A stretch of DNA of 64,000 bases from Anthopleura xanthogrammica. Taxonomy: Eukaryota; Cnidaria; Anthozoa; Actiniaria; Actiniidae. Shown one piece after another: positions 10,467-20,951 of this stretch; the first letter of the stretch is position 1, and each line of letters starts with the position of its first letter. Made by a program: the position numbers and the translations under genes. The DNA lies in contig OZ025207.1 in the NCBI GenBank assembly GCA_964019055.1, forward strand, positions 14,225,357 to 14,289,356. The letters are read 5' to 3'. The notes beneath the pieces are model-generated. The model worked only from the letters and a program-made list of their open reading frames with translations. It ran no database searches and had not been told where the DNA came from.

Positions 10467-10600
10467 CTGTTTAAAATAAATAAGAATTATTGAAAACCTA
10501 ATTTAATGGAGTAGTAATTGAAACACCAGATATGACAATTGATCTGTTTAAAATAAATAAGAATTATTGGAAACCTAATTTAATGGAGTAGTAATTGCAC
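10450..10600. repeat. 77-bp tandem duplication spanning an intron/exon boundary
   Basis: The block TATGACAATTGATCTGTTTA, then AATTTAATGGAGTAGTAATTG, occurs twice with very few differences. It duplicates the polypyrimidine/AG acceptor and the first bases of the HECT exon. Only the 10467 acceptor gives an open frame; the one at 10544 leads to stops. Confidence 0.8.
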
Positions 10601-10642
10601 CTGGAAATACGTCACAACTTAACAGCCCTATACATTACATAC

Positions 10643-10776
10643 CGAGTGATCTCCACTGACGAGTTCAATGTCTCCTTGGACAGGACTCCACGATACCCAA
10701 CCATCTGAAAAATGTCCATCATTGGTTCTTCATTAAGTAAAGACCTCAATTCACTATCAGTTGTGCAACTTGTTAT
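10643..10776 (-). other. HECT N-lobe exon
   Basis: This exon is bounded by acceptor TCATTCAG and donor CTCG|GTATGT. It is 134 nt and encodes ITSCTTDSELRSLLNEEPMM, then GYRGVLSKETLNSSVEIT. It joins in phase 0 to the exon ending at 10959. The frame is intact. Confidence 0.7.
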
Positions 10777-10958
10777 CTGAATGACAAATGTGAGTGAATA
10801 TAGGTCAGCAAGAAACGCAAAGCACAACACTAAAAGTAACACATTAATGACAATTGCATTTGTACTGATGTGACAAAATCTAATAATTAGGCAGGTTCAT
10901 GTAGAAGACTAAACAAAAACCATTGCTCTTACACATGTAAGATATTTTCTTGGCCTAC

Positions 10959-11212
10959 CTTTTCAATGGCCTGCTTAAGAGTTTCATCATTGACAAGTGT
11001 AGCCCATGTATCAGTTTGAATACTTGAAGACCCATGAATTATGTAATCGTACACAATATCTGCTAAGAAACTTGGAGCTGGTCCCCCTTGTAGGATGGAA
11101 GATGCCATAAGCTCTCCAGCCACTTTAAATTCATCATTAGCAAGTGCTCTCATGTCTGGATATGGAATACCCTCTTCATTAAACATTGTATTCTTCATGT
11201 AGTTCAAGACTT
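10959..11212 (-). other. HECT N-lobe exon
   Basis: This exon is bounded by acceptor CATGTACAG and donor GAAAAG|GTAGGC. The 254 nt encode YPDMRALANDEFKVAGELMA, SSILQGGPAPSFLADIVYDY and a helix ending LKQAIEK. The GGPAP.FL motif is a hallmark of this HECT subfamily. The frame is intact. Confidence 0.75.
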
Positions 11213-11262
11213 CTGTACATGTAAAAGCATTAAAGTTTATTGGTATCATTACCAACTTTGGA

Positions 11263-12010
11263 TTGCATGCGCTTTGTTTTTTGATATGTTCCTTCTTCGT
11301 TCGTAAGATTACCTCGATCAGATCGAAGCTAACCGTGGGTGATCAACCTGTTGTTGTGGACGGTGTTATAACTGAGGAATGTAATACTGCCACTACATTC
11401 TCTGAATTCTTGCCGTTGCCTGAGGAGGAAATACGCAAAATAGTGTTGCTGAATAAAAAGATGTGCTCGCTTGACCCGATTCCATGTTGCATTCTATCAT
11501 TGTACTTGGATGAGTTACTTCTAGTGTTAACAGAAACTGGCTACTTTGCTAAAGAGTGAAAGTGTGCCTCAGTTCACCCTATACTCAAGAAACACGGTCT
11601 TGAACTCATCAATAAAACTTTCGTCCCGTGAGTAATCTGCAGTTACATCTAAGCTCACGGAAAAGGCTGCAGCTTGTCAGATCCTCTGTCACATGATGGA
11701 TAATGACTTGTTACCTAATTTACAAAGTGCTTACCGACAAAATCACAGCACTGAAACTGCCTTGATTAAGGTGAAGTGAAGTGAAGGTGAAGTTCTACCA
11801 ATGTCCAAGTATAATTTGCCGCGTAATAGTAGCGGTATTTTATTAACTAGAAGTTCACTAAGTACTAAGAAGACAATGAGCGACTGTGCGTTTATGATCG
11901 CTGCTCCAATATTATGGAATAGACTACCTTTGTCTATAAGACAAACAGCTACTATTGGCACCTTCAAGTCATTACTAAAGACTTATTTATTTACTAAGTC
12001 ATATAATTAA
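11263..12010 (+). mobile_element. CR1/Jockey-like LINE remnant with internal deletion
   Basis: Positions 11263-11559 encode the start of the RT region (VVVDGVITEECNTATTFSEF, then CSLDPIPCCILS). The match continues in broken frames to about 11770 (NLQSAYRQNHSTETALIK). The sequence then jumps directly to the C-terminal tail typical of these elements (CAFMIAAPILWNRLPLSI, then TFKSLLKTYLF), ending at 12010. The catalytic FADD region is deleted. It lies antisense inside an intron of the HECT-like gene. Confidence 0.75.
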
Positions 12011-12685
12011 ATTATTATTTATTCTCAGTTTTCATTATAGTATTATACGTTATTAGCTCAGAGTTTTAACTATTTTCTTTTTTTTTGTATGTATATATAT
12101 ATATGTCTATACTGTCGTTAGAGTGCTCAATACATAAAAATGTAGAGCCTAATAAATTGTGGATTGAAGATAAATTAAAGACAAGACATCACTTTAGCTG
12201 TTACTCTGAGTCCACAATTATTCAATCCACAATTTGTATATATATAAATTATAAACATAAAAAATTATAAACATAAAATCAATTGAAAACAATTGATTGC
12301 TTTTAAAATTTGTTTTAAAAAATCACTTTAAAAAGAAACTTTGAAATGCAGAAGAACACCTAACTGAAATTCTGTTAGTATTTGCACTCCCAAAAACTGT
12401 CCTTATTTTATCAACTGCTTCATGTATTTGTCCCATATCATCATCTTGCTCTTCTGGCTCATCATCCTTTTCATTTTCTGCATCCCCACTTGCAATATTA
12501 TAAATGGGTGGAATAGATCCTATTGTATCTACCCATGCTGTTGCGCATGCATCAGCATGTGCCTCAATTTCCTCCAGATTATAATGAACAAAATGTTGGG
12601 CATTAATGCATGGAGGAACTGAATGGTATAGCAGTGGCCTTACTTTGGGATGAACTGCATGATATATTAGTATCTGAAGTGCTTA
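12011..12685. other. Intronic AT-rich sequence
   Basis: This holds a short (TA)n tract at 12085-12107 and CATAAAAAATTATAAA-type low complexity near 12250. No gene. It probably belongs to the long first intron of the HECT-like gene. Confidence 0.4.
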
Positions 12686-13252
12686 CATTGGCATCCAGGG
12701 AAGCTCTGCCAGCATTGCCTGTTATAAGTGAGCTGGAGGAGCTTTCTTGATCCATACTGGATGATAAAGTCTGAAGAGCAGAGACTAGAAGGTCATCATC
12801 ATCACTGTCACTCCAGGTTGAATTTTCAAATTCCTGTTTTTCACATAGCCAAAAGCTTAGCTTAGAATAAGGCTTTAAGATATCCTCTTTGTATTTTTTT
12901 AAAGTAAATGGGGTGCTGCTGCCAGGTAGGTATCGTACCATGCTCATGTCTGGATATAAAATTACATAGTCCAGAAACTGATTAAACTGTTTGAAGTGTC
13001 TGCCATGTTTCTCCACAGAGGTAGATAGGAGGCTTTCAGCATCAGAATCAGGGTCCAAAAGAACTGGTATTGTCCTTCCTTTAACCTTTTTTAGTTGTCC
13101 AGAGTTGTCCTTGTCAGCTACAAGACCAACAAGGACCTTAGCCTTATCTGCTTCCTTTTTTGTAGTCTTCAGTGACTTATTCTTTTGAGAAGTTTTGTTG
13201 ATGTTTGATGATCTGTCTGATGAGCTCTGCCTCTTATATTGATCACCAGAAA
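12686..13252 (-). other. 5' region exon of the G2E3-like HECT gene
   Basis: This exon starts at acceptor TACTTTAG and ends at a likely donor (GCCAAT|GTAAGC). The open frame begins SGDQYKRQSSSDRSS, continues through a Lys-rich stretch (KKEADKAKVLVGLVADKD), then LDPDSDAESLL and RYLPGSSTPFTLKKYKEDIL, and ends Ser-rich. The LYPD and YLPGSSTPF.L.KYKE signature precedes the HECT domain in this family. If the donor is not used, the frame continues to a stop near 12603. Confidence 0.65.
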
Positions 13253-13741
13253 CTAAAGTAATGAAAACCTAAAATAAGTTTATGTACCCTCGATGTAAGT
13301 CCCTTCACAGGCTTAATACCCTAAGGGTACTTTCCATTACGTCGAACCAATCGGTCCCAGTGGCCAGTTCTTCTTTAATAAGGTGCAGAATGAATATATA
13401 AGGAATTTGAGCCCCACGTTCTTGACAAATGACCATTTTAACGAATGTTTTTTTAATGGGGATAACTTTGTACACATGCTGAAGAGACTGAAAAAATGTG
13501 AGAGATCGAGAGCAACAAAGCGTGCAGCCTTTGTTTATTGCATGACAGCGTGACTAATTCCCAGTCTGTCTTGGCGAATGCACGCGTATGGTTTGGAAGT
13601 TTTTCCACAGAAGAAACTCAATTTTCTGTGGAACAGTTCTTCGTTTCTAAAGAAGTACTCTGCTCCACAATGAATTTTAAATATTGTCTACGAAGAGCTT
13701 ATTTTCTTTTGGAGCGAGCTCACAGTTTTTAAGAAAACATG
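13253..13741. other. Interval upstream of the HECT-like gene
   Basis: This is presumably intron or promoter of the minus-strand gene; its first exons are not recognised. A palindrome ACCCTAAGGGTA lies at about 13318-13329. Confidence 0.35.
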
Positions 13742-13885
13742 CTACTATATTTCTATGGAAGAGTGCTATCTTTTTACAGAAGAGTGCTATTTTTCTACGG
13801 AAGAGTGCTATTTTTCTACGGAAGAGTTTTTTTTCCTACGGAAGAGTGCTATTTTTCTACGAAAGCAAGCTATTTTTCTACGGTC
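13742..13885. repeat. 21-bp minisatellite (GCTATTTTTCTACGGAAGAGT)
   Basis: About six tandem copies with small variants. The unit length is a multiple of three, so open frames run through it by accident; no protein is inferred. Confidence 0.85.
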
Positions 13886-13914
13886 GTGTCCCCTGTGGGC
13901 CACCGTATAATCTA

Positions 13915-14350
13915 TCATGAATATCGAGTGAAGTAGAGACTCTGTGTGTGGTGTAACTGCTTTTCAAATGCTTGTTGAAGGGCCGACTCCCCATCAGTGA
14001 TGAAACCTTTAGCATCTTCCAAACCGCTGCATTTTCTCACACACGTTGCTGCCATCCTTTGGTATGAAACAGCTGATTTACTGTGGTGGATCATGGTCGG
14101 ACCCAAGAAAATTGGACTTTCACCGGTGCGCTTTGATTTCAGAAGAACATTTTGAAGACCACCGGCATCACTTCAAATTTGCCTAAGCTGAAAGTGGTGT
14201 CGATACTAAATGGATGACTTAAAATGTCAGTTGTAGTTCACCTCACAAATTCACGGCACATGGCAGAAGTCCCCAGCACCCACATATCTTCTGGATAATC
14301 AGAGTGGTAAAGAACGAGATCTTCCTTATCACAGGCATACTTCAATAGAT
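13915..14350 (-). pseudogene. MULE-like transposase remnant
   Basis: Minus-strand translation gives YACDKEDLVLYHSDYPEDMW, a stop, then SIDTTFSLGKFEVMPVVF, a frame change, LGPTMIHHSKSAVSY and AKGFITDGESALQQAFEKQL. This order (DTTF first catalytic Asp; TDGE.AL second) matches a MULE-type DDE transposase family common in Anthozoa. At least two stops or frameshifts are present and the third catalytic residue region is absent. Confidence 0.65.
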
Positions 14351-14365
14351 CACCAACCCCATCAC

Positions 14366-14674
14366 TCAATTGATCAATTGATCCAGGGACAAAGAAGTAA
14401 CATTAGCTGAAAGCAATTCAGGAGCCATGTAAACGGGCGTACCTCTGTCGATGTTCGTGGTTTGTGTGGAGCAAACTGTTGCTGTCTGGTTTAAATCACT
14501 CCTACTCTCGCCAAAGTCAACCAATTTACAAATGATCGGATCCCTGTTCCATGCCTTCCTTAAATCACCCTCGTCTGCCATGTCGCAATACATCTGATTT
14601 GACACGAGGATGTTTGCTGTTTTTTGGTCACGATGCACGGTGTTGTGGTTATGAAGGTACTGCAGACCTACCAA
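14366..14674 (-). pseudogene. Protein kinase catalytic-domain fragment
   Basis: The 102-codon minus-strand piece shows subdomains in order: helix GLQYLHNHNTV, catalytic loop HRDQKTANIL (Asp, Lys and Asn retained), VDFGES (Mg-binding DFG), and TPVYMAPELL (APE). N-lobe and C-terminal helices are absent. It resembles an anthozoan family of orphan Ser/Thr kinase-like proteins. It ends directly against the MULE remnant (within about 20 bp), so it was either captured or cut by a rearrangement. Confidence 0.7.
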
Positions 14675-15663
14675 TTAAGCAAGCAAGCAATCAATCAATC
14701 CGTCAATCGATTGAGGGATTCAATCAATTAACTTTATTTTGGGGCGGACCATTACATGTATGAGGGGGAGGGGGCTGGGCAATTGTTTTGTGCACGAATA
14801 TTTTTTACTCTTCATGGTTGTGACGCTGTGACGTGCAGGAATTTTTTCCTGCCACTTTCGTTGTGCATGATTTTTTTCTCCCTTTTAGGCTGTGCTCGAA
14901 GTTTTTTGTTTTTGCCCACCCCTCCCCATCTGAAATTTTCAGAAATGCTGCGCAAAAGTATAAATATGACTAGCTGTTTCTGATAGAAAGTGAGATGCTG
15001 CGATACATAGCCTATAACATAATTGTAAAATCTTATACTTTAATGGAATATATGAAGGTACCAAGAAATGAATAGAATGCATTAATAGAGGCTGTAAAGA
15101 GAACAGAAAGTATACTTTGTAAATCTTATAAAGTCATTTTTCGAACTGTAGGTTTATAATGTATCTTGGAAATCTAGGAAATAGTTGCCATTAGAGTAAT
15201 CAAAGAATTAAATATCTTTAGAAATGCAAAAGACAACTTTAATATTCTAGACAAACAATAAGATGATGTTATTTCAATGGGCGTAATGTATTGTTCAATA
15301 TTATGAATCACTTGCAATGCATTACAAAAAGAACATGTTCTATTTCAACGGTATGAACAAAGAATTGAACAAATATAACTTCATTGAAACATATGTCAAC
15401 TAAACATGCTCGTCTCGTTTGATATTTCCTTGGTAAAAAGGTGCATAATTTACCAACCAAAGTAGGTTATTATTTGCCTCTACCACCGGTAGATTAATAT
15501 TAGTCACCCAGGTAAGTGACTGAGTATTGTTCTCCGCCCTAATAAGCGGATTATTTATTTGTTTGTGATTCTGCCCAAATAAGCGAATCATTTGTTTTTG
15601 CGGAAATGGAGAACTTGTTGGTGTTTGCCTCCATCGAACAAAAAGCTATGTTAGGCAGATAAT
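14675..15663. other. Interval without a recognised gene
   Basis: AAGC/AATC simple repeats lie at 14676-14720. A 63-codon minus-strand frame at 15591-15400 has no recognisable domain. The rest is AT-rich non-coding sequence. Confidence 0.4.
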
Positions 15664-15903
15664 TTAGAGACAAAGTGTCTGTATCAGGAATAGATCTATT
15701 TGAAAAGCATCCATATAAAGTTTATCTCCTTCGTCTAGAATTTGATCAACGGTGGTGGCAGTCCACTCTTCGATTGGTAAATTCTGAGCACATAAAAGGG
15801 CTGAAAAACTAATAAAACAACATTGTCTTCCTCGTGAAATGTCACCAAATCGTTCGTGGCCTTGATGAATGCTTCCAGCAATAAATAAGTGTGCGTTTGA
15901 CAT
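15664..15903 (-). pseudogene. Cysteine-peptidase-like (transposon-associated) fragment
   Basis: The translation contains GSIHQGHERFGDISRGRQCC, then SFSALLCAQNLPIEEWTA and DQILDEGDKLYMDAF. A Gln-Cys in RGRQC followed by a helix fits the catalytic Cys of the OTU/C76-like peptidase modules found in animal transposons. Only the N-terminal 80 residues remain, with no catalytic His. An acceptor-like ACTTTAG lies just upstream. Assignment is by pattern memory only. Confidence 0.5.
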
Positions 15904-16525
15904 ATCTAAAGTGTCTAAAGAATGCTTACCTTTAGTCTACTTGTCGATGCAAATGCAAAAAAACGTGTAGTGGAAGAACGTGCACGTTGTCATGCAAACT
16001 TGTCATTCTCAAGGTCCGAGCATGCTCCGATAATGCTACGAAGAAAATCAAATTTCCGAACCTTGTGCGAGCAGACTCCGAACACCTTCCGAAAAATCTT
16101 CTAGGAAATCCTAAAATCCAGATATCACTCGCATATTAAAATCCACCACAGGGATCCCAACGTAAATGGAATACCGTCGTAATTAGTGTCGCTGCTAGCT
16201 GGGGCTCGCAGCAATTAAAACAATGACAGATAAAAGCTAACTAGACTTTAAAATATACTAAATAGCTAAATGTTGAAAAGGAGAACTGATAATACATCAG
16301 GAGTGGCGGAGGCTGAAAATTGTTTGGGGGGCACGTCCGCCATTTTCGAAATTCTTGGAGGGGGGGGCAGTCAATAATAGAAAAGGTACCGGCAGACAAA
16401 AATCCATTTCACAACTAGCTATTGGAATGTCTGAATTCTCATAAGTTTAGTATTAATCAACTACATGATATACACTGCGGCAAATCCATGCAACGCCTTA
16501 AAAACTAGTAGCGCAATCTTATATT
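15904..16525. other. Interval without a recognised gene
   Basis: No domain-bearing frame. A G-run (GGAGGGGGGGGC) lies at about 16355-16367. Confidence 0.4.
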
Positions 16526-17641
16526 CTACTCCATACTTAATTGGCAACCAATGAAGTTGTAATGTAAATTCATGTGTGGTAAACTTTTAAAAACATCCTC
16601 CATAGTGATGAAGAAAGTCCTGGTTTTCTGGTGTGAAAAGCACCTGTAGAATATCTGTAGAATATCCTCGGTATTTACTACTATTAGGCGCATCTGTTGT
16701 GCTGCACATGCAATGATTGCAGTGTATTCACCATCGAGGATTACAAAATCAGCGCGATACTTCTTATTTTTTGCATTTCTAAAGCTGACTTTTGAGACAC
16801 CAATAGCTTTGATATTGCTCTTGCAAAAAGTCACTAGTTCTTTGTCAGTTTCCGTCATAAAAGCGTTTGCGGGTACGAACTTTTTTGGGAGAATGCTGCA
16901 AGAGGCGCCAGAATCGATTTCCATTCTTATTTGTCTGTCTTCAATTAGCACAGTGGGAGCAATTTTTTCTCGGAATTATTATTCACTTCATATACATTGT
17001 TTTCACCGTCCGTTTCACCTAGCGTTACTTTGAGTGAAGCCTGGTTTTCACTAGCGACGCAAGCACAGTGCCAAGGACAAAACCCAAGCAGGAGTACCGT
17101 TTTCACTACGACGCAAGCACAAGCGCAAGTACAAGTATCAACAAATTTTTATCCTTGCGCTTTTGGTTGCGTCATAGTGAAAACCAGGCTTAACTCTTCC
17201 TCAGATGAGCTCTCGTCGCATATTTCATTTCCTTTGTTCGAGCTTTAGGCATAAGACTTGCAACATCGAGCAAAATGATTCTGCTTTTGGCATTTTGTGC
17301 CGGTTTTCCAAGCTTTTGGCTCTGCATATGATGACATTTGGCTCTGCATATGATGTCAGCGCTTCTAGCTAGGCTTATGCATCTTGCTAGAGTGAGTTTT
17401 GCTTCTTGAATTAATTTGGTACGGATACTGTCGCTTCAAACGATCACAAAGTGCCACAAACGATCTTTTCGCGTATCATGTCTTTCAAAATGCCAAATTC
17501 ACATATCGATGCTAGCGAACTAAGAGCTATTACATATTGCTCAACATTGCCGTGTTCTTTCTGTACTCGATTATTGAACTTGTAGCGCTCACATATTACG
17601 TTTGTCTTAGCAACACAATGGTCTTGCCATAATTTCATCAC
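16526..17641 (-). pseudogene. Ty3/Gypsy gag-protease remnant
   Basis: Minus strand, 5' to 3': a gag piece at 17641-17444 (ERYKFNNRVQKEHGNVEQYV); a decayed zinc knuckle at about 17320-17260 (CQKQNHFARCC); and a retropepsin at 16951-16526 with IRMEIDSGASCSILPKKFV, in which DSGA is the active-site triplet. The RT, RNase H and integrase are absent downstream. A foldback element (17036-17193) is inserted between zinc knuckle and protease. Confidence 0.8.
17036..17193. mobile_element. MITE with ~30-bp TIRs (GCCTGGTTTTCACTA)
   Basis: GCCTGGTTTTCACTA at the left end is mirrored by TAGTGAAAACCAGGC at the right. The similarity continues inward over the CGACGCAAGC block. The interior is rich in CAAGCACAAGCGCAAG. 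It is nested inside the Gypsy remnant, so it inserted later. Confidence 0.85.
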
Positions 17642-17689
17642 TTTTCATTTTTGGGAAAAATGGGAATTTTGGATCATTTTGCACTTTGG

Positions 17690-18550
17690 CTAATTTCATT
17701 TTTGGAACTCTTATAACTGACCCTTTTTTCCCTTGCAACCAACAGGAAACCACTCAGGCATTAGTCAGAGGACCGTGCGAGAGTCTTTAGGTACGTTTTT
17801 AGCAATAAGACAGTTTTGGTCCAAATCTAGAAAACATTTTGAATGATGTGCCGGCATGGGGGCAAATTTCATTTTTTGAAAATTCCTTTTTTCCTTGCAA
17901 CCAATATATAACTAGAACTTTTTTTTTTACTGAAACAAACAGCAAACCACTAAGGTAATAGTTAGACGATTGGGAGAGAATCTGTCAGTAAGTTTTTAGT
18001 TCCCAAAAGTTTTTGGCCCAATTCCCACCAAAAATGGGAATTTTGAATGTTGTCAGCGTGGGGACAAATTTTATTTTTGGCCCTTTCTTCACTGAAACGA
18101 ACAGCAAACCACTCAAGCATTTGTCAGTTGATGGTGAGAGAGTGTGTTACTAAGTTTTAGCTCACAAATTGTGACCCAATCCGGGTGGGTGGATGGATGT
18201 ATGAATGGATGATAGACGGATGGATGGATGAATGAACGAATAGAGGGAGGGAGGGATGGATGGATGGATGGATGGATGGAAATTGGGAAAAATGGAATTT
18301 TTGAATGATGCCGGCATCGGGGCAAATTCCATTTTTGGGACCTTCTTGTAACTAACCCTTTATCCCCTGGAACCAACAGGAAACCACTGCGGTATTAGTC
18401 AGAGGACCAAGAGAGAGTCTGTCGGTAAGATTTTAACTATCCATAATTTATAATGCTATAATTTTCGGTCCAAATTTGAGGAATGTGAAAAATTCCATTT
18501 TTGGGACTTCCTCATAACTGACCCTTTTTTCACTGAATCTAACAGGATTG
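17690..18550. repeat. Diverged satellite-like tandem units (~200 bp)
   Basis: The motif ATTTTTGG..CTT..AACT(A/G)ACCCTTT, then CAACAGGAAACCACT, GTATTAGTCAGAGGAC and GAGAGAGTCTGTC recurs starting near 17690, 17870, 18065, 18325 and 18490. Units differ by indels and a simple-repeat insertion. No coding content. Confidence 0.7.
18180..18285. repeat. (GGAT)n microsatellite
   Basis: Imperfect GGATGGATGGAT tracts, broken by GAATGAACG and GAGGGAGGG segments, lie inside the satellite-like array. Confidence 0.9.
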
Positions 18551-20279
18551 ATGGATGGACTGCAATGTACTTGAGGGGATTGAAATGAATTTAATTGATG
18601 GGTGGATTGAGTAGAATTGTACTATAGTAATTCTCCCTTGATTATACTGATTTGGAATGGACGAATGGAGGGATAGATAAATAGATGGAGAGTTTATTAT
18701 ACACTTATAAGTTTGTTAATTTCTCTTGGATACTTTTTACGCTTTTACATTCCTCATATTCTCCTTTGATTCTTAATGTCAGGGTCACGTAACGACAGCA
18801 CCGGCCAATTACAGTGGACAAGATGTTGATTCTTGTGGATCCAGTGATGAAAAAAACTTCCGGAGAAGAACGAGGAAACCCTTAGAAGCACAGAAGTGAA
18901 CCAAGAAGCATTTACACTAAATATTGAAGCTGCCACTGAAAAGGTAAGTGTATTAACAGGGTACAACCACCCCTCCCCTCCCCTCCTCTCCCCTCCCCGG
19001 TATGCCACTCGAAACCATTGTATAACTAGTATGTAGCCCTGGACGAAGATTGTAAAATATATTAAGCACATATTTCTGATTAATTTTGTTATTGTTCTGT
19101 TCATTTCTGCAGGTGGTTGACATGATGATAGTATAAAAGACGAAAGAAATCAGGAAGAGAAGAAAATTGTCAAAAGAGTAGAATAGGAGGAAGGATGGAG
19201 AAACGATAGGGCAAAAATGAAGGAAAACGAAAGAGAAATAACAAAGAAACGATTAGTTTTTAAAATGAAAAAAAAGAACTGAATAATAGAAAATAGGAGA
19301 AATAAGTAGAAAGGAAGAGTAAAGAAATAGAAGGAATAAGGAGAAAAAGGAATGAAAAAAAGTGAAAAATAGAACACAATAAAGAAAGTTAAAGGAAAAG
19401 AGGAAGGGTAAAAAGCGGGAGAAGAAAATAGGTTGAAGTTTTTATAATATATGAAATAATGCCGGATTGTAAAAAAGATCAAAAAAAGTGAATTTTAATT
19501 AAAAAAATGCTTTTAAAAATTACACAATGTCAGTCGTCACTATATGCCCTTCCCCCCTACCACGCCCACACCCAAGTGACTTTTTTGTATTTCCCTGTTC
19601 TGCTCATTTTCAGGGTAATTGTGAAAGTGACCATACAATGGTCCATCAACCCCATGACCCGCGTCACCAAAAAACAAACAAGCAATACTCAAGGGATTGA
19701 CATAACAAAGAAAACTGATGAAAACACTAATAATTGAATAAAGGCATTGATTTGAAGTGCTAGATTCCTTGAGGCTTGCTTCTTTTTGTTTCTTGACAGA
19801 ATGCTGATTGTATGAAAGAAAGAAATGATGCTCGAGGGAACGATGTGACTAAAACACGGAGCACCGTCAAAAGATTACAATCAAAACCTAAAACAATGTA
19901 TTTTTATTTAAAGTGCTGGATTCTTTGGGACTCTCGGCCCTCCTAATTCCTTTTCTTTTCATGAAAGAAATAAAACTTGCACGGGTTTCGACCATATTCA
20001 CCCAAAGATGACGTCATGTATTTGATTACTTTAGGCGCTGTTCATTTTAGTCACGTGTTATTCCCTCGGGTAGTTGTTTTATTCTACGCTTGAAAACTCT
20101 TATTCAAACTAAAATAAAGGAAAAACAATTATGCGCATAATTTACTAGTATCAAGCAGACGGAACGCGTACTGTTTTGCTCTAAGAAGTTACGTCAAAAC
20201 GGCCGCGCAAAGTGTCGAAAGAACAAGAGTTATAGTGATGGCACTTGATCCCTGAAATAGAAATTAGTCTAATACAAAT
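18551..20279. other. Low-complexity non-coding interval
   Basis: CCCCTCCCCT-type tract at 18968-18999. A purine-rich stretch at 19150-19460 (GAAAGA, AGAAAAAGG) gives spurious long frames on the opposite strand. No gene is recognised; 19900-20270 is unremarkable. Confidence 0.5.
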
Positions 20280-20493
20280 AAGGCCCGTTTACTGGTAATT
20301 TTTGCTGCGATTTGAGATGCGATTTCTACGGCAATTTTGGTGATGAGAATGGTAACGGATGAACTTGTAAAGTCTTATTCCGGACAACCAAGATTACCTG
20401 GACAAATGTTTGTAGTGAGCATAAGGCAAAATTTATTGCTTTCAAAGATCGCCGGAAAAATCGCACCAAAAATCGACAGTGTAATCGGGCCTT
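20280..20493. mobile_element. MITE with AAGGCCCG terminal inverted repeats
   Basis: The left end (AAGGCCCGTTTACTGGTAAT) pairs with the right end (reverse complement AAGGCCCGATTACACTGTCG), and similarity continues over ATTTTTGGTGCGATT. It is 214 bp and non-coding. Target duplication is not clear. Confidence 0.75.
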
Positions 20494-20929
20494 TAGTAGT
20501 CTCTGATTCCGTTGTTTTGCTTCGACTATCAGACATTGAGTCATTCATTAGATTTTTTTTCAAGGGTTAAGTGCCATCAATAATAAAGTTAATAGTTTAA
20601 AGTGTAATAAAAAAATGTTAGCGCTGCATGCGTCTTGAAATCTTTGTTTGTTGATTGTTGTCTCTGGGTGTAGTTTATTCTTGGTCAGGTGTCTCGATAT
20701 CAAAAGGGTATTTTCAGCTGTTGTTATATTTTTCTCGTTTTCTTTTTTATGGGTGTCGAGCAATACAGGGGAAAAGAAAAGACATCAGACAATAAAAGTT
20801 TAACGTTCTTTTATTACAAACTGCTTTATTGAATAAATATCAAATACAATGAAATAAACTGAAATCCCGCAAAAAAAATTTTCGTCGGCAAAAATGTGAA
20901 AAACTGACCTAAAAAATGCAAAATTGGAG
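20494..20929. other. AT-rich interval
   Basis: No gene or repeat is recognised between the MITE and the double E-box. Confidence 0.4.
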
Positions 20930-20951
20930 GTCACGTGACGTGTCACGTGAC
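20930..20951. promoter_or_regulatory. Double CLEAR-type E-box
   Basis: Two perfect GTCACGTGAC palindromes (20930-20939 and 20942-20951) are separated by two bases, so their centres are about one helical turn apart. They lie about 250-380 bp upstream of the first candidate exon of the plus-strand transcribed-looking unit. Confidence 0.5.

Larger units (their letters stand above)
9854..13252 (-). pseudogene. G2E3-like HECT-domain gene, interrupted and probably broken
   Basis: The minus-strand gene is assembled from exon blocks listed separately: 13252-~12686, 11212-10959, 10776-10643, 10466-10229 and 10091-9854. Order and content match the large anthozoan/fish family of HECT E3 ligase-like proteins (G2E3-like) that pass ubiquitin from E2 through a C-terminal Cys. 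Intron 1 holds a foreign LINE piece (11263-12010, plus strand). The last exon has a frameshift, and the exon before it joins out of phase, so an exon is probably missing. Intact splice sites in the middle suggest recent decay or assembly error. Alternatively, it is a functional gene with exons I could not place. Confidence 0.65.

Noticed and set aside
13684..13936. 65-78-codon frames with repeated FLRKSAIF-type text
   Set aside because: Produced by the 21-bp minisatellite.
16713..17248. Plus-strand frames of 83-106 codons
   Set aside because: Antisense to the Gypsy protease and running through the MITE; no domain of their own.
18113..18376. Minus-strand frame rich in HPSIHPSIHPS
   Set aside because: Translation of the GGAT microsatellite.
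19150..19482. 110-codon Phe/Ser-rich minus-strand frame
   Set aside because: Translation of a purine-rich low-complexity tract.
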